From Bradyrhizobium diazoefficiens (GTDB lineage Bacteria; Pseudomonadota; Alphaproteobacteria; Rhizobiales; Xanthobacteraceae), in the NCBI RefSeq assembly GCF_018131185.1, contig NZ_JAFCJE010000003.1:310001-374000 (forward strand): 64,000 bases of DNA, read 5' to 3'. The notes below the pieces were generated by a model that saw only the letters and a program-made list of their open reading frames with translations, was not told the DNA's origin and ran no database searches. Positions 9,610-18,628 of the stretch are shown piece after piece. Position 1 is the first letter of the stretch, and each line of letters begins with the position of its first letter. The translations under genes and the position numbers were made by a program.

Positions 9610-10407
9610 CTACCGCTTCGACGGATTCACGATCGGCTTTCGCTGCGCCAGCGCCGCCACCGTCGCGGTGCCGATCGGGCCCTGTTCGTCGTAGAGCCAG
9701 CATTCGCCGATCGCGACGCCGTCGGTGGCGTGATGGTTCACCACCTCGAAGCCGATCCAGTTCGTCACCGGCAGACGGTGCAGATAGATCGTCACGTCGC
9801 TGTTGATGTAGCCGAGTCCCTTGTCGCCGGCGTTCGCAAACGGGCTGGCGAAATCGGCGCCGGTGGCGACATGGACGAACGGCGTCATCGGCACGCCCGC
9901 AACGAGCTCGCGCACCTCGCTCATCCACAGCCGGCGCGGACCCAGCGAGCCCATATGGCCGACGATGGGACGCGTCGTCCATTTGCCGTTCATGCCGAGC
10001 CTGGGGTCGGTGGGCTTGGGAATGTCGGCCGGCTTCGGCGCATCCCAGTTCGGCGGCGACCAGACATTGCCTTCGGGGTTTTGCGTCTTGCGTAGCAGCT
10101 GGCACGAGGCGCGCGCCATGCCGACGCCGCCGGAGACGAACTCTGCTTCCACCACGCGGATGCGCATTCCGTCGCGCACCAGGCGCGTCGTCACCTCGAT
10201 CGGCTTGTCGATGGTCGGCAGCCGAAACATGTCGACGGTGAGCCGCGCCGGCACGAATTCGGGGCCGGAATGGCGCTCCTCGATGGCGAAGCCGAGCAGG
10301 CCGATGATGACGCGCCCGTGCAGCGATGTCGGATCCCACGGACCGTTGGCCACTTCCGTCGGATGGAATGTGTCGCCGTCGCGGGTGAAGAAAGGGATGT
10401 TTGTCAT
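9610..10407 (-). CDS. Acyl-CoA thioesterase-like (double hot-dog) protein
   Basis: The 265-residue protein has two hot-dog-like halves. The N-terminal half contains GRVIIGLLGFAIEERHSGPEFVPARLTVDMFRLP, and the C-terminal half contains GYINSDVTIYLHRLPVTNWIGFEVVNHHATDGVAIGECWLYDEQGPIG. This is the pattern of TesB-like/4HBT_3 thioesterases, which hydrolyse acyl-CoA in the cytoplasm. The aspartate-based TesB catalytic site was not confirmed by alignment. The start ATG is at 10405-10407 on the complement. No operon partner is evident; queG lies upstream on the same strand behind a terminator. Confidence 0.7.
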   Translation of the reverse strand: MTNIPFFTRDGDTFHPTEVANGPWDPTSLHGRVIIGLLGFAIEERHSGPEFVPARLTVDMFRLPTIDKPIEVTTRLVRDGMRIRVVEAEFVSGGVGMARASCQLLRKTQNPEGNVWSPPNWDAPKPADIPKPTDPRLGMNGKWTTRPIVGHMGSLGPRRLWMSEVRELVAGVPMTPFVHVATGADFASPFANAGDKGLGYINSDVTIYLHRLPVTNWIGFEVVNHHATDGVAIGECWLYDEQGPIGTATVAALAQRKPIVNPSKR

Positions 10408-10473
10408 GACGCGCGAGATTGCGGGAATGGATGGGGAAATCAAGGGTGGTGAGAGCGTGTATGCCCGCCAAAC

Positions 10474-10508
10474 AAAAGGTGTCATTCCCCGCCTTCGCGG
10501 GGAATGAC
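10474..10508 (-). terminator. Terminator downstream of queG
   Basis: A twelve-base perfect stem GTCATTCCCCGC/GCGGGGAATGAC with a CTTC loop is followed on the minus strand by CTTTTGTTT. It stands ten bases after the queG stop. The stem also belongs to the intergenic repeat family seen at 8944-8975. Confidence 0.7.
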
Positions 10509-10517
10509 AGCGTAGAC

Positions 10518-11693
10518 TTAGGAAGCAGCCCGCCACTCCTCACGCACGCTCTCGTCGGGCTCGCTGTTCGCAGCGGCAGACTTCATCGCCTCGAACGCCT
10601 CCCGTTCCACCAACTGCCCCAGCGCCCACACCGCGGCGCCACGCACCAGCGGGCTTGCATCATCGAGCAATCGCCGCGCCTCTTCTGCCAGCGCCGCATC
10701 ACCCGAGTTGCCGATCGCAATCAGCACGTTCCGCAAAAACCGGTCGCGGCCGATGCGCTTGACCGGGGACTTCGTGAACAGCGCGCGAAACGCGGCGTCG
10801 TCGAGCCGCGCAAGCTCTGCAAGTCCGGGCGCGCGCAATTCGTCGCGCGCGGCGAGCTTGGCCTCGCGTCCTTCCTGCGCGAACTTGTTCCAGGGACACG
10901 CCGCAAGGCAGTCGTCGCAGCCATAGATGCGGTTGCCGATGGCCTTGCGAAACTCGCGCGGGATCGGCCCCTTGTTCTCGATGGTCAGGTACGAGATGCA
11001 GCGCCGCGCATCGAGCTTGTAGGGCGCGGGGAACGCCGCGGTCGGGCAGATGTCGAGGCAGGCTTGGCACGAGCCGCAATGATCGATCTCGGCGTCGTCG
11101 CGCGGCAGCTCCAGCGTGGTGTAGATCGCGCCGAGAAACAGCCACGAGCCGAATTCGCGCGAGACGAGGTTGGTGTGCTTGCCCTGCCAGCCCAGATGCG
11201 CGGTTTGCGCCAAGGGCTTCTCCATCACCGCCGCGGTGTCGACGAACACCTTCACCTCCGACGGCGCGGTTGCGACCAGCCAGCGGGCCAGCGCCTTCAG
11301 ACGCTTCTTGATGAGGTCGTGATAGTCGTCGCCCTGCGCATAGACCGAGATCGCCGCGCGTGTGCGCTGCTTGAGGACCGCGAGCGGATCGGAGTCGGGA
11401 CCGTAATTGACGCCAAGCATGATGACGCTGCGCACGTCACCCCACAGCCCGCGCGGATCGACGCGGCGCTCCGGTTGGGCGGCGAGCCAGTCCATGTCGC
11501 CGTGACCGCCCGAGGCGATGAATTCGAGGAAGTATTTTCCGGCGTTCTCGATCGTGCCGGGTCGTGTGACGCCGATGCAATCGAAGCCGAGCGCGCGCGC
11601 TTCGCGCGCAAGCGCGGTTTTCAGTGCAGTCGGGTCGGCGCTCAGAAATCCAGGTCCACGTAGGTCCGCGACGCCGGCACGCCGGCCAGCCAT
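10518..11693 (-). CDS. queG: Epoxyqueuosine reductase
   Basis: QueG carries out the last step of queuosine synthesis in tRNA, reducing epoxyqueuosine with cobalamin and two [4Fe-4S] clusters. The two ferredoxin-like cluster motifs are [17 protein letters not shown] and [16 protein letters not shown]. The N-terminal cobalamin-binding domain contains [12 protein letters not shown] and [17 protein letters not shown]-terminal HEAT-like part follows ([11 protein letters not shown]..., [12 protein letters not shown]). The first ATG (11693) lies inside the upstream GST gene; family members usually begin at the [20 protein letters not shown] region, so the real start may be nearer 11645, possibly a non-ATG codon. 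Confidence 0.92.
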   Translation of the reverse strand: MAGRRAGVADLRGPGFLSADPTALKTALAREARALGFDCIGVTRPGTIENAGKYFLEFIASGGHGDMDWLAAQPERRVDPRGLWGDVRSVIMLGVNYGPDSDPLAVLKQRTRAAISVYAQGDDYHDLIKKRLKALARWLVATAPSEVKVFVDTAAVMEKPLAQTAHLGWQGKHTNLVSREFGSWLFLGAIYTTLELPRDDAEIDHCGSCQACLDICPTAAFPAPYKLDARRCISYLTIENKGPIPREFRKAIGNRIYGCDDCLAACPWNKFAQEGREAKLAARDELRAPGLAELARLDDAAFRALFTKSPVKRIGRDRFLRNVLIAIGNSGDAALAEEARRLLDDASPLVRGAAVWALGQLVEREAFEAMKSAAANSEPDESVREEWRAAS

Positions 11694-12334
11694 TCGCTCA
11701 GCAGCGGACGGAACGACGGGCGGGACTTCACCCGCGCGTACCACGCCTTTGCTGAATCGTCCTCGCTCCATGGCACGTCGCCCAGATAGTCGATCGCCGA
11801 AAGGTGCGCCGCGGCGGCGAGATCCGCGTAAGTGAGGCGGTCGCCGGCGAGGAAATTACGCGTCTGCGCCAGCCAGCCGATATAGGCCAGATGATAGCGC
11901 ACATTGGCCTTGGCGGCACGCATCACGTCGGCCGAAGGTGGCCCGCCGCCGTTCTCCTCACTCATGAAGCGCTTGTAGATGCGTTCGGTGACGAGAGGGT
12001 GCGAGACCTCCTCGAAGAACTTTTCGTTGAACCACGCCATCAACCGGCGCACCTCGACGCGCTCGGTGATCGTTTCCGGCATCAGGCGCTTGGGTCCCAT
12101 CTCGGCACCATAGGCCTCGTCGACATATTCGGCGATGATCGCCGCGCCCGGGATCGGCGGCTGCTCGTCGTCCACCATCACGGGCGTCGTGCCGGCCGCG
12201 TTGAGCAACAGAAACGCCTCTCGCCGCTCCCAGCTGCGCTCTTCGACCAGTTTCAGGTCGAGCCCGTATTCGCCCGCGATCAGACGGATGAAGCGCGAAT
12301 GCGGACAGAACGGATGATGAAACAGCGTAAACAT
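11642..12334 (-). CDS. Glutathione S-transferase family protein
   Basis: The 230-residue protein has the N-terminal thioredoxin-like domain ([24 protein letters not shown]) with PFCPHSR at the glutathione site and the conserved cis-proline region [25 protein letters not shown]. An all-helical C-terminal domain follows, with [26 protein letters not shown], the GST N-capping segment. The substrate is unknown. Its stop codon overlaps or abuts the start region of queG, so the two are probably cotranscribed. The ATG is at 12332-12334 on the complement. Confidence 0.85.
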   Translation of the reverse strand: MFTLFHHPFCPHSRFIRLIAGEYGLDLKLVEERSWERREAFLLLNAAGTTPVMVDDEQPPIPGAAIIAEYVDEAYGAEMGPKRLMPETITERVEVRRLMAWFNEKFFEEVSHPLVTERIYKRFMSEENGGGPPSADVMRAAKANVRYHLAYIGWLAQTRNFLAGDRLTYADLAAAAHLSAIDYLGDVPWSEDDSAKAWYARVKSRPSFRPLLSEWLAGVPASRTYVDLDF

Positions 12335-12503
12335 GAAGCCTTTGACTATTTGATGGTGCTTAAGAATCCATCAATGTTTGTGCGGCGCCACACTAGTCCT
12401 TCAAAACCGCGAAGCAAGAGCGGGATGTCGCATTTTGCGATTGCGGCATGGGGGCGAATAGGCGAGAAGGGCCCCGCTTTTCCAGCCGAAATGGACCGTA
12501 AAT

Positions 12504-13310
12504 ATGTCAGATGCAATACGGGCAGTGATCCTCGGCATCATCGAGGGCGTGACCGAGTTCCTTCCCGTATCCTCGACCGGCCACCTCTTGCTTGCGGAGC
12601 GGTTCTTCCATCTCGGTGAAGGCGCTTTCTGGGACTCGTTTACGGTTCTGATCCAGCTTGGAGCGATCCTCGCCATCGTGGGGCTCTATTTCCGCAAGCT
12701 GTGGGATGTCGTCATCGGCGTATTCACGGGTGATGCCTATGCTCGCCGGTTCGTGATCGGCGTGCTGGTGGCGTTCCTGCCGGCCGTGATCGTCGGCCTC
12801 GTCGCCGGCAAGTACATCAAGCTCCTGCTGTTCAATCCGTGGGTCATCTGCTTCACGCTGATCGTCGGTGGCGCCATCCTGCTCTGGGTCGACAAGCTCG
12901 ATCTCAAGCCGCGCGAGCATGAGGCCACCAGATTTCCGCTGCTGATGTATCTCTATATCGGTATGGCGCAGTGCGTGGCGATGATCCCGGGCGTCTCGCG
13001 TTCCGGAGCCAGCATTGTGGCGGCGATGCTGCTCGGTGCCGACAAGCGCGCGGCGGCGGAGTTTTCCTTCTTCCTCGCCATTCCCACCATGATCGGCGCG
13101 TTCGCCTACGATTTCTACAAGAGCCGCGCCGACATGACGATGGATCACATCAACATCGTCGTGATCGGCTTCGTGGTCTCGTTCATCACCGCGATCATCG
13201 TCGTGAAGACGTTTCTGACCTATGTCACCCGGCACGGCTTCGTGGTGTTCGCCTGGTGGCGCGTCATCGTCGGCACGCTCGGGCTGATCGCGCTGGCGCT
13301 GGGGCGTTAA
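12504..13310 (+). CDS. uppP: Undecaprenyl-diphosphatase
   Basis: The 268-residue inner-membrane enzyme dephosphorylates undecaprenyl pyrophosphate to recycle the lipid carrier for cell-wall and polysaccharide synthesis, and its activity gives bacitracin resistance. The BacA signatures are present: GIIEGVTEFLPVSSTGHLLL near the N-terminus and MIPGVSRSGASIVAAMLLG in the middle, with about eight membrane segments. Start and length fit the family. It lies just upstream of the DprE1/DprE2-like pair, which also works on polyprenyl-phosphate lipids. A functional link is possible but unproven. Confidence 0.97.
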   Translation: MSDAIRAVILGIIEGVTEFLPVSSTGHLLLAERFFHLGEGAFWDSFTVLIQLGAILAIVGLYFRKLWDVVIGVFTGDAYARRFVIGVLVAFLPAVIVGLVAGKYIKLLLFNPWVICFTLIVGGAILLWVDKLDLKPREHEATRFPLLMYLYIGMAQCVAMIPGVSRSGASIVAAMLLGADKRAAAEFSFFLAIPTMIGAFAYDFYKSRADMTMDHINIVVIGFVVSFITAIIVVKTFLTYVTRHGFVVFAWWRVIVGTLGLIALALGR

Positions 13311-13408
13311 CTTCTCGAAAACTTCCTCGCGCCTCAACGCAAAATAAGCTTTTGATCGCTAGTCAGTCTCCATCGCCGGCGGCGCGCGCCCGGCACAGGA
13401 GCTGAGCC

Positions 13409-14734
13409 ATGACCCTCGTCAGCGGCTGGGGGCGCTTCCCGGTCGTCGATAGCGACCTGCTGCGGCCGCGCTCGTTCGCGGCGGTCGGCGAGGCTGTCGC
13501 GGCCGGCACGGTCGCGCGCGGCAACGGCCGCGCCTATGGCGATGCCGCGATCGGTGCCGTCAGGACCGTCGCGATGACCGGCTTCGACCGGGTCAGGTCG
13601 TTCGATCCGGTGACGGGCCGCATTCGCCTGGAGGCCGGCGTGCTGCTGTCGGACCTGATCGACACGTTTGGCCCGCGCGGCTTCCTGCCTTTCGTCGTAC
13701 CCGGCACTCGCTTCATCTCGATCGGCGGCGCCATCGCGTCCGACGTGCACGGCAAGAACCATCATTGCGAGGGCGGCTTCGGCCGCTATGTCGACAGCCT
13801 GTTGTTGCGCACCGGGCAGGGTGAGGTCATCGAGGCCTCGCGCGAGCAGAACTCCGACGCCTTCTTCGCGACCGTCGGTGGCATGGGCCTGACCGGCATC
13901 GTGCTGGAAGCGACGGTGCGGCTGCGGCGGGTCGACACCGGATGGATCCGCGAGCGGGTGATCTCCGCGTCCGATCTCGATGCGGCGATGCGCGCGCTCG
14001 AGGCGAGCGATGACGCGACCTATTCGGTGGCCTGGATCGACTGCGTGGCACGCGGGCGCGATCTCGGCCGTTCGCTGATCTATCTCGGCGAGCATGCTGG
14101 CAAAGACGAGCTGGCGGACGGCGCCGATGCATTTCCGGTGGGCAAGGATCCCGGCCTCAGCGTGCCCGTTGATCTGCCGTCGATGGCCTTGAACCGCACC
14201 AGCGTCCGCGCCTTCAACGAGCTGTATTACCGCATGGGCGCGCGGCGCGCCGGTGGCAGCCATGTGGTCTCGCTCTATCCGTATTTCTTTCCGCTCGACG
14301 GCATCGGTGGGTGGAATCGCATCTATGGCAAGCGCGGCTTCCTCCAGCATCAATGCGTGATCCCGGAATCTGGCGCGCGCGCCGTGCTCGGCGAGATCCT
14401 CGATCGCGTCGCGCGGCGCGGCGATGCCTCCTTCCTCGCCGTGCTCAAGAAGCTCGGCCAGGGCGACGGTATCCTGTCGTTCCCGCTGCCCGGCTACACG
14501 CTGGCGCTGGATTTCCCGATGAAAGGCGACATCCTGAATTTCCTCGACGAGATCGATCGTCTGGTCGTCGCCGCCGGCGGACGGCTGTATCTGGCGAAAG
14601 ACGCACGTCAGTCGCGCGCGACCTTCGAGGCCGGCTATCCTGCCCTGCAGCGTTTCAACGCGATCCGCAAATCGCTCGATCCCGCCGGCAACATCCGATC
14701 GAAACTTTCACAGCGTCTGTTCGATGAGGTCTAG
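13409..14734 (+). CDS. FAD-dependent oxidase, DprE1-like (polyprenylphospho-ribose 2'-oxidase)
   Basis: The 441-residue protein aligns by eye along its length with mycobacterial DprE1. The FAD-binding domain begins GWGRFPVV, with ARGNGRAYGDAA and GGAIASDVHGKNHH. The substrate domain holds FPLDGIGGWNRIYGKRGFLQHQ, and LYLAKDAR carries the lysine matching Mtb Lys418. DprE1 oxidises decaprenylphospho-ribose to the 2-keto form. The residue matching Mtb Cys387 (target of benzothiazinones) is Ala366 here. AGGAGC precedes the ATG at 13409. The DprE2-like gene begins four bases after the stop, so the two form an operon. Homologues in Azorhizobium (noeO/noeP) serve Nod-factor arabinosylation. Confidence 0.85.
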   Translation: MTLVSGWGRFPVVDSDLLRPRSFAAVGEAVAAGTVARGNGRAYGDAAIGAVRTVAMTGFDRVRSFDPVTGRIRLEAGVLLSDLIDTFGPRGFLPFVVPGTRFISIGGAIASDVHGKNHHCEGGFGRYVDSLLLRTGQGEVIEASREQNSDAFFATVGGMGLTGIVLEATVRLRRVDTGWIRERVISASDLDAAMRALEASDDATYSVAWIDCVARGRDLGRSLIYLGEHAGKDELADGADAFPVGKDPGLSVPVDLPSMALNRTSVRAFNELYYRMGARRAGGSHVVSLYPYFFPLDGIGGWNRIYGKRGFLQHQCVIPESGARAVLGEILDRVARRGDASFLAVLKKLGQGDGILSFPLPGYTLALDFPMKGDILNFLDEIDRLVVAAGGRLYLAKDARQSRATFEAGYPALQRFNAIRKSLDPAGNIRSKLSQRLFDEV

Positions 14735-14737
14735 GCC

Positions 14738-15478
14738 GTGACATCACGCAAGTCTGTATTGGTGCTCGGTGGCTCCTCCGACATCGGCCGCGCCGCGGCG
14801 CGCGCTTTTGCCAAAGCCGGATACGATGTCGGCCTCGCGGGCCGCGATGTCGCCGCGCTGGAGCCTGACGCCGCCGATCTGCGCGCGCGCTACAATGTCG
14901 AGGTAGGTCTCTACAAATTCGACGTGCTCGACACCGCCTCGTTCGAAAGCTTTGTCGGTAGCCTTCCGGCATTGCCGGACGTCGTCGTCTCGATCGTCGG
15001 ATTGCTCGGGACGCAGGAGAATGCCGAGAGCGACCTTGCCCACGCCACCGCGATCATGCGCTCGAACTACGAAGGCCCCGCGCTGATCCTCGGCCTGTTC
15101 GCGGAAAGATTCCTGGCGCGCGGCAGCGGGACGCTGGTCGGCGTGTCGTCCGTGGCCGGCGATCGCGGCCGGGCCTCGAACTATGTCTACGGTTCGGCCA
15201 AGGCCGGCTTTTCCGCGTTCCTCTCCGGCTTGCGCGCCCGCGCCAGCCGCGGCGGCGTGCACGTCGTCACCGTCAAGCCAGGGTTTGTCCGCACCAGGAT
15301 GACGGAGGGCATGAAGCTGATCGGCCCGCTCACGGTGGAGGCGCCGGTGGTCGGTGATGCGATCCTGAACGCCGTCGAGAACAAGAACGACGTCGTCTAT
15401 GTCAGCGGCAAATGGCGCCTCGTGATGCTGATGATCAAGGCGCTGCCGGAAGCGGTGTTCAAGAAGCTGAAGTTTTGA
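14738..15478 (+). CDS. SDR family reductase, DprE2-like (keto-reductase partner of DprE1)
   Basis: The 246-residue classical short-chain dehydrogenase has a cofactor motif VLVLGGSSDIGRAAARAFA, catalytic Ser in VSSVAGDRG and catalytic YxxxK in NYVYGSAKAGF. DprE2 reduces the 2-keto intermediate made by DprE1 to decaprenylphospho-arabinose using NADH. The GTG start at 14738 follows the oxidase stop by three bases, so the pair is coupled. A hydrophobic C-terminus (LVMLMIKALPEAVFKKLKF) fits membrane association. The assignment rests on pairing with the DprE1-like gene as well as on sequence. Confidence 0.82.
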   Translation: MTSRKSVLVLGGSSDIGRAAARAFAKAGYDVGLAGRDVAALEPDAADLRARYNVEVGLYKFDVLDTASFESFVGSLPALPDVVVSIVGLLGTQENAESDLAHATAIMRSNYEGPALILGLFAERFLARGSGTLVGVSSVAGDRGRASNYVYGSAKAGFSAFLSGLRARASRGGVHVVTVKPGFVRTRMTEGMKLIGPLTVEAPVVGDAILNAVENKNDVVYVSGKWRLVMLMIKALPEAVFKKLKF

Positions 15479-15511
15479 CGCCGTAGCCAGGCAAGCGGAG
15501 AGGTAAGAACC

Positions 15512-16477
15512 TCACGCGCTCTTGCGCTGGAACTGGCCCTGCGGGCGGAAGCGCCAGAGATATTGCGGAGCGATCGCTTCCAGCGAATCCGGCGTGATCC
15601 CGAGCCCTTCCAGCGTCAGGCTTGCTGCCTTGGCCGCGTCCGACACGACATTGTCGCGCTCCAGCATCGTGACCTGGTCCGGCGTCAGCTTGAACGCGCC
15701 CGGCGCGAATTGCAGGAAGGCGGCCTTGAAGCGGGCGAGGCCGAACGGCAGCGGCACCAGCATCCGCTCGCGGTCGGTGATCTCGAGGATGGTCTCGATG
15801 ATCTCGCGCATCGTCAGCACCTCGGGCCCGCCGAGCTCGTAGGTCGCGCCCGCGACGGCCTTGCCGTCGACGGCCTCGGCGATCGCGGTGGCGACGTCGC
15901 CGACATAAACCGGCTGCATCCTGGTATCGCCGCCGACCAGCGGCAGCACCGGCGACATCCGGGCGAGCGCCGCAAAGCGGTTGGTGAACTGGTCTTCCGG
16001 CCCGAACATCACGGAGGGGCGGAAGATCGTCGCCGACGGTACCGCGGCCTTGACCGCCGCCTCGCCGGCCGCCTTGGCCTTGGCGTAGTGGGAGGGCGAT
16101 TCGGCGTCGGCGCCGATTGCGGAGACATGAATCAGCTCGGCGCCGGCCGCGGCCGCCGCTTTGGCGACGGTCTCGGCCCCCCGGGCCTGGACCGCGTCGA
16201 AGGTCTGCGCGCCGCTCTCGGTCAGGACGCCCACAAGGTTGATGACCGCATGCGAATCACGCAGCGCCGCCTCGACCGAGGCCGGGTAGCGCAAATTGGC
16301 TTGCACGGTATGGACCTGTCCGACCTTGCCGGAGGGCTGGAGGTAGCCGGCGAGTTCCGGCCGCCGCACCGCGACCCGGACCCGGTAATCCCGCTTGCAC
16401 AGGGCGCGGACGACATTCCGGCCCAAAAACCCCGATCCGCCGAAAACCGTGACGAGAGTTTCCAGATTCGATGCCAT
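15512..16477 (-). CDS. NDUFA9-like NAD(P)-binding protein (atypical SDR)
   Basis: The 321-residue protein is an extended/atypical SDR with the nucleotide motif VTVFGGSGFLGRNVVRALCKRDYRVRV and the family features AVINLVGVLTE, HVSAIGAD, SHYAKAKAAGE and IFRPSVMFGPEDQF. These match the complex I NDUFA9-like subfamily of alphaproteobacteria. In mitochondria NDUFA9 is an accessory subunit of NADH dehydrogenase; bacterial relatives may assist quinone or membrane functions, which is not established. The YxxxK pair is present (SHYAKAK). The start ATG is at 16475-16477 on the complement. It is divergent from the tRNA gene. Confidence 0.85.
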   Translation of the reverse strand: MASNLETLVTVFGGSGFLGRNVVRALCKRDYRVRVAVRRPELAGYLQPSGKVGQVHTVQANLRYPASVEAALRDSHAVINLVGVLTESGAQTFDAVQARGAETVAKAAAAAGAELIHVSAIGADAESPSHYAKAKAAGEAAVKAAVPSATIFRPSVMFGPEDQFTNRFAALARMSPVLPLVGGDTRMQPVYVGDVATAIAEAVDGKAVAGATYELGGPEVLTMREIIETILEITDRERMLVPLPFGLARFKAAFLQFAPGAFKLTPDQVTMLERDNVVSDAAKAASLTLEGLGITPDSLEAIAPQYLWRFRPQGQFQRKSA

Positions 16478-16577
16478 GGGAGCCGTTCCTGCGGAAAAAA
16501 AGAGTGCGTCTGTCAGGCTTGTATCGGGCCGGTTTGCGATGCGCAATCGGCATCCCGAACCGGGCTGCAAGCATGAA

Positions 16578-16606
16578 TTGACAACGGCGTCACCGAACCG
16601 TAGTAA
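16578..16606 (+). promoter_or_regulatory. Sigma-70-type promoter of tRNA-Leu
   Basis: TTGACA (16578-16583), a 17-base spacer and TAGTAA (16601-16606) lie 24 bases upstream of the mature tRNA start. This is the best housekeeping promoter seen in the window. Confidence 0.7.
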
Positions 16607-16630
16607 CCGCCTCCGTGCCCCAAACGGCAT

Positions 16631-16717
<87 letters not shown>

Positions 16718-16723
16718 TACAAA

Positions 16724-16746
16724 TCTGGATCGCAAACAAATCCAGA
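16724..16746. repeat. Inverted repeat next to attL
   Basis: TCTGGAT (16724-16730) and ATCCAGA (16740-16746) form a seven-base stem with a nine-base loop just after the tRNA. It could be the tRNA terminator (a weak one, without a T run) or an integrase or excisionase site. Confidence 0.35.
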
Positions 16747-16805
16747 TAGATAAGCCCTTTCAGAGTGTTGCGTTGGCCCCGACTGTGTAACAATGGGGTG
16801 TAACA

Positions 16806-18464
16806 TTGCTGTTCAGGGTTGTTCGGCCGATGCGCCGGGATGGGTCTCGCTTTCCTCTTTTCGTGCAGCGCATTCCTGCTGACGTGCGGTGCAAAGTTGT
16901 CGGATTCGAACTGGCAATTCCGCTCGGTGACAGCTTCGTTTTCGTGACGCCTAGCGAGGGCGCTCAGGCCGTCCGGTTCTCCCTTCGGACCACCGAGCCT
17001 AGCGAAGCCAAGAGGCGTCAGGCGCTCGCGGCAGCGCATCTGGCGACCGTTTGGGAGGCGTTCCGCAATGACGCCCCGGTGCATCTCACCCACCGGCAAG
17101 CGACCGCCTTGGCGGGCGAACTCTATCGCGTTTGGGCAGACAGCGAGGGCCGCGCCCGGAGTGTCGCCATGGTCCACACGCCCGGAGTCGGCTGGGCGCC
17201 CGACGCGGAGAGTCAGGAGGAGCAGGAAGCCCACTGGGCGGCCGTAACGGAGATGTGGGAGAGGGTCGGTGGAGACGGTGAGGCCAAGAAACTAGAGAAA
17301 GCGCTCGGGCCTATCGTGGACCGACTCTTGCTCACCAAGGGAGTCCGCCGCGTGGATACCGAATCACGCGCCCTCTTGCTCACTGCCTTTTGGATGGCCC
17401 TGCGTGACGCCTTCGCTAGCCGCCAACGGAACGCCGGGGGAGACTATTCGCTCGATGCCAAGGCCGCTCGCTTTCCCGAGTGGCAGGCCCCGGTAGATGC
17501 GCCGAAGGAAAAGCCAAAGCGGGGCGCCTCCAAGAATTCGCTCACGGGCCTCGTTGAGGATTGGTGGAAGGAAGCCAAGCGGGCGGGCCGCAAGCAGAGC
17601 ACCTATGAGAGTTATCGCAACTCGATGGCGCGTCTCGTGACATTCCTGAAGCACGACACGGCGAGCCGGGTGACGCCGGAGGACATCGTTTGCTTTAAGG
17701 ACTATCGCGTGCAGAGCGGCGTGAGTCCGAAGACCGTGAAGGATAGCGACCTCGCTGGGATGAAGACGGTGTTCGGCTGGGCGGTGGTCAATCGCCGGCT
17801 GTCCAGTAATCCGGCCGAGGGGATCACCATCAAGGTCGGCAAGTCGCGCAAGCTCCGATCCAAGGGGTTCTATGATTCGGAGGCAATCGCCATCCTGAAG
17901 CATGCCCGCGAGTTCATGCCCGGCCGGGAAGCCCCGAAGCTGGCGGCGGCCAAGCGGTGGGTGCCGTGGCTGTGTGCCTTCACGGGCGCCCGCGTGGGTG
18001 AGATGATCCAGATTCGCAAGGAGGACCTTCGGCGTGAGGGCAAGCTCTGGGTGCTGCATGTAACGCCCGAAGCCGGGCCGGTGAAAACGGATGAAGCCCG
18101 TGATGTCGTGCTCCATCGGCAGGTCATTGAGGAAGGCTTCTTGGAGTTCTTGGAGAAGTCGAAGGGCGGCTATCTCTTCATCGATCCGAAGGCAGGTGAG
18201 TTAGGGGTGCGCAACGCGGTCAAGACGGCACGGAATAAGGTCAACGAGTTCGTCCGCGAGGTGGTGAAAGATAAAAACGTCGATCCAAGCCACGGTTGGC
18301 GCCATCGCTTCAAGACGGTTGGCATTGAGCAGGGCGTTGAGATGCGTGTGCTGGACGCCATACAGGGGCATGCGCCGCGCAATGTGTCGGAGGGCTATGG
18401 GGACGTGACCATCAAGGCGAAAGCGACCGCAATCGTGAAGTTGCCTATCATTGAGGTTGCCTAA
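16806..18464 (+). CDS. Site-specific tyrosine integrase of the island
   Basis: The 552-residue integrase has a DUF6538-like N-terminal part (RFPLFVQRIPADVRCKVVGFELAIPLG) and a SAM-like core-binding domain (LVEDWWKEAKRAGRKQSTYESYRNSMARLVTFL). The catalytic domain is complete: the first arginine lies in CAFTGARVGEMIQIRKEDL (about residue 396), the H-x-x-R box in SHGWRHRFKT (about 496), and GHAPRNVSEGYG carries the second histidine and the nucleophile tyrosine (about 531). It sits 88 bases after tRNA-Leu, as expected for the enzyme that inserted the island. The start may be TTG at 16806 or ATG at 16830 (MRRDGSRFPLF). Confidence 0.95.
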   Translation: MLFRVVRPMRRDGSRFPLFVQRIPADVRCKVVGFELAIPLGDSFVFVTPSEGAQAVRFSLRTTEPSEAKRRQALAAAHLATVWEAFRNDAPVHLTHRQATALAGELYRVWADSEGRARSVAMVHTPGVGWAPDAESQEEQEAHWAAVTEMWERVGGDGEAKKLEKALGPIVDRLLLTKGVRRVDTESRALLLTAFWMALRDAFASRQRNAGGDYSLDAKAARFPEWQAPVDAPKEKPKRGASKNSLTGLVEDWWKEAKRAGRKQSTYESYRNSMARLVTFLKHDTASRVTPEDIVCFKDYRVQSGVSPKTVKDSDLAGMKTVFGWAVVNRRLSSNPAEGITIKVGKSRKLRSKGFYDSEAIAILKHAREFMPGREAPKLAAAKRWVPWLCAFTGARVGEMIQIRKEDLRREGKLWVLHVTPEAGPVKTDEARDVVLHRQVIEEGFLEFLEKSKGGYLFIDPKAGELGVRNAVKTARNKVNEFVREVVKDKNVDPSHGWRHRFKTVGIEQGVEMRVLDAIQGHAPRNVSEGYGDVTIKAKATAIVKLPIIEVA

Positions 18465-18628
18465 GACCTCTTAGCGGAAGAAGCTCTCATCCCGCGCGAA
18501 CTCGGCTAAGGGCATAAGCTGCCATCGCCCGCTTGGAGAGCGCGAGCCTGTAACGGACTCCTAGCCCCGTCTTGAAGCGGATCGTCCTAATGCAAACTGA
18601 AGCACACGCTACCATCGCGGGAGAGAAA

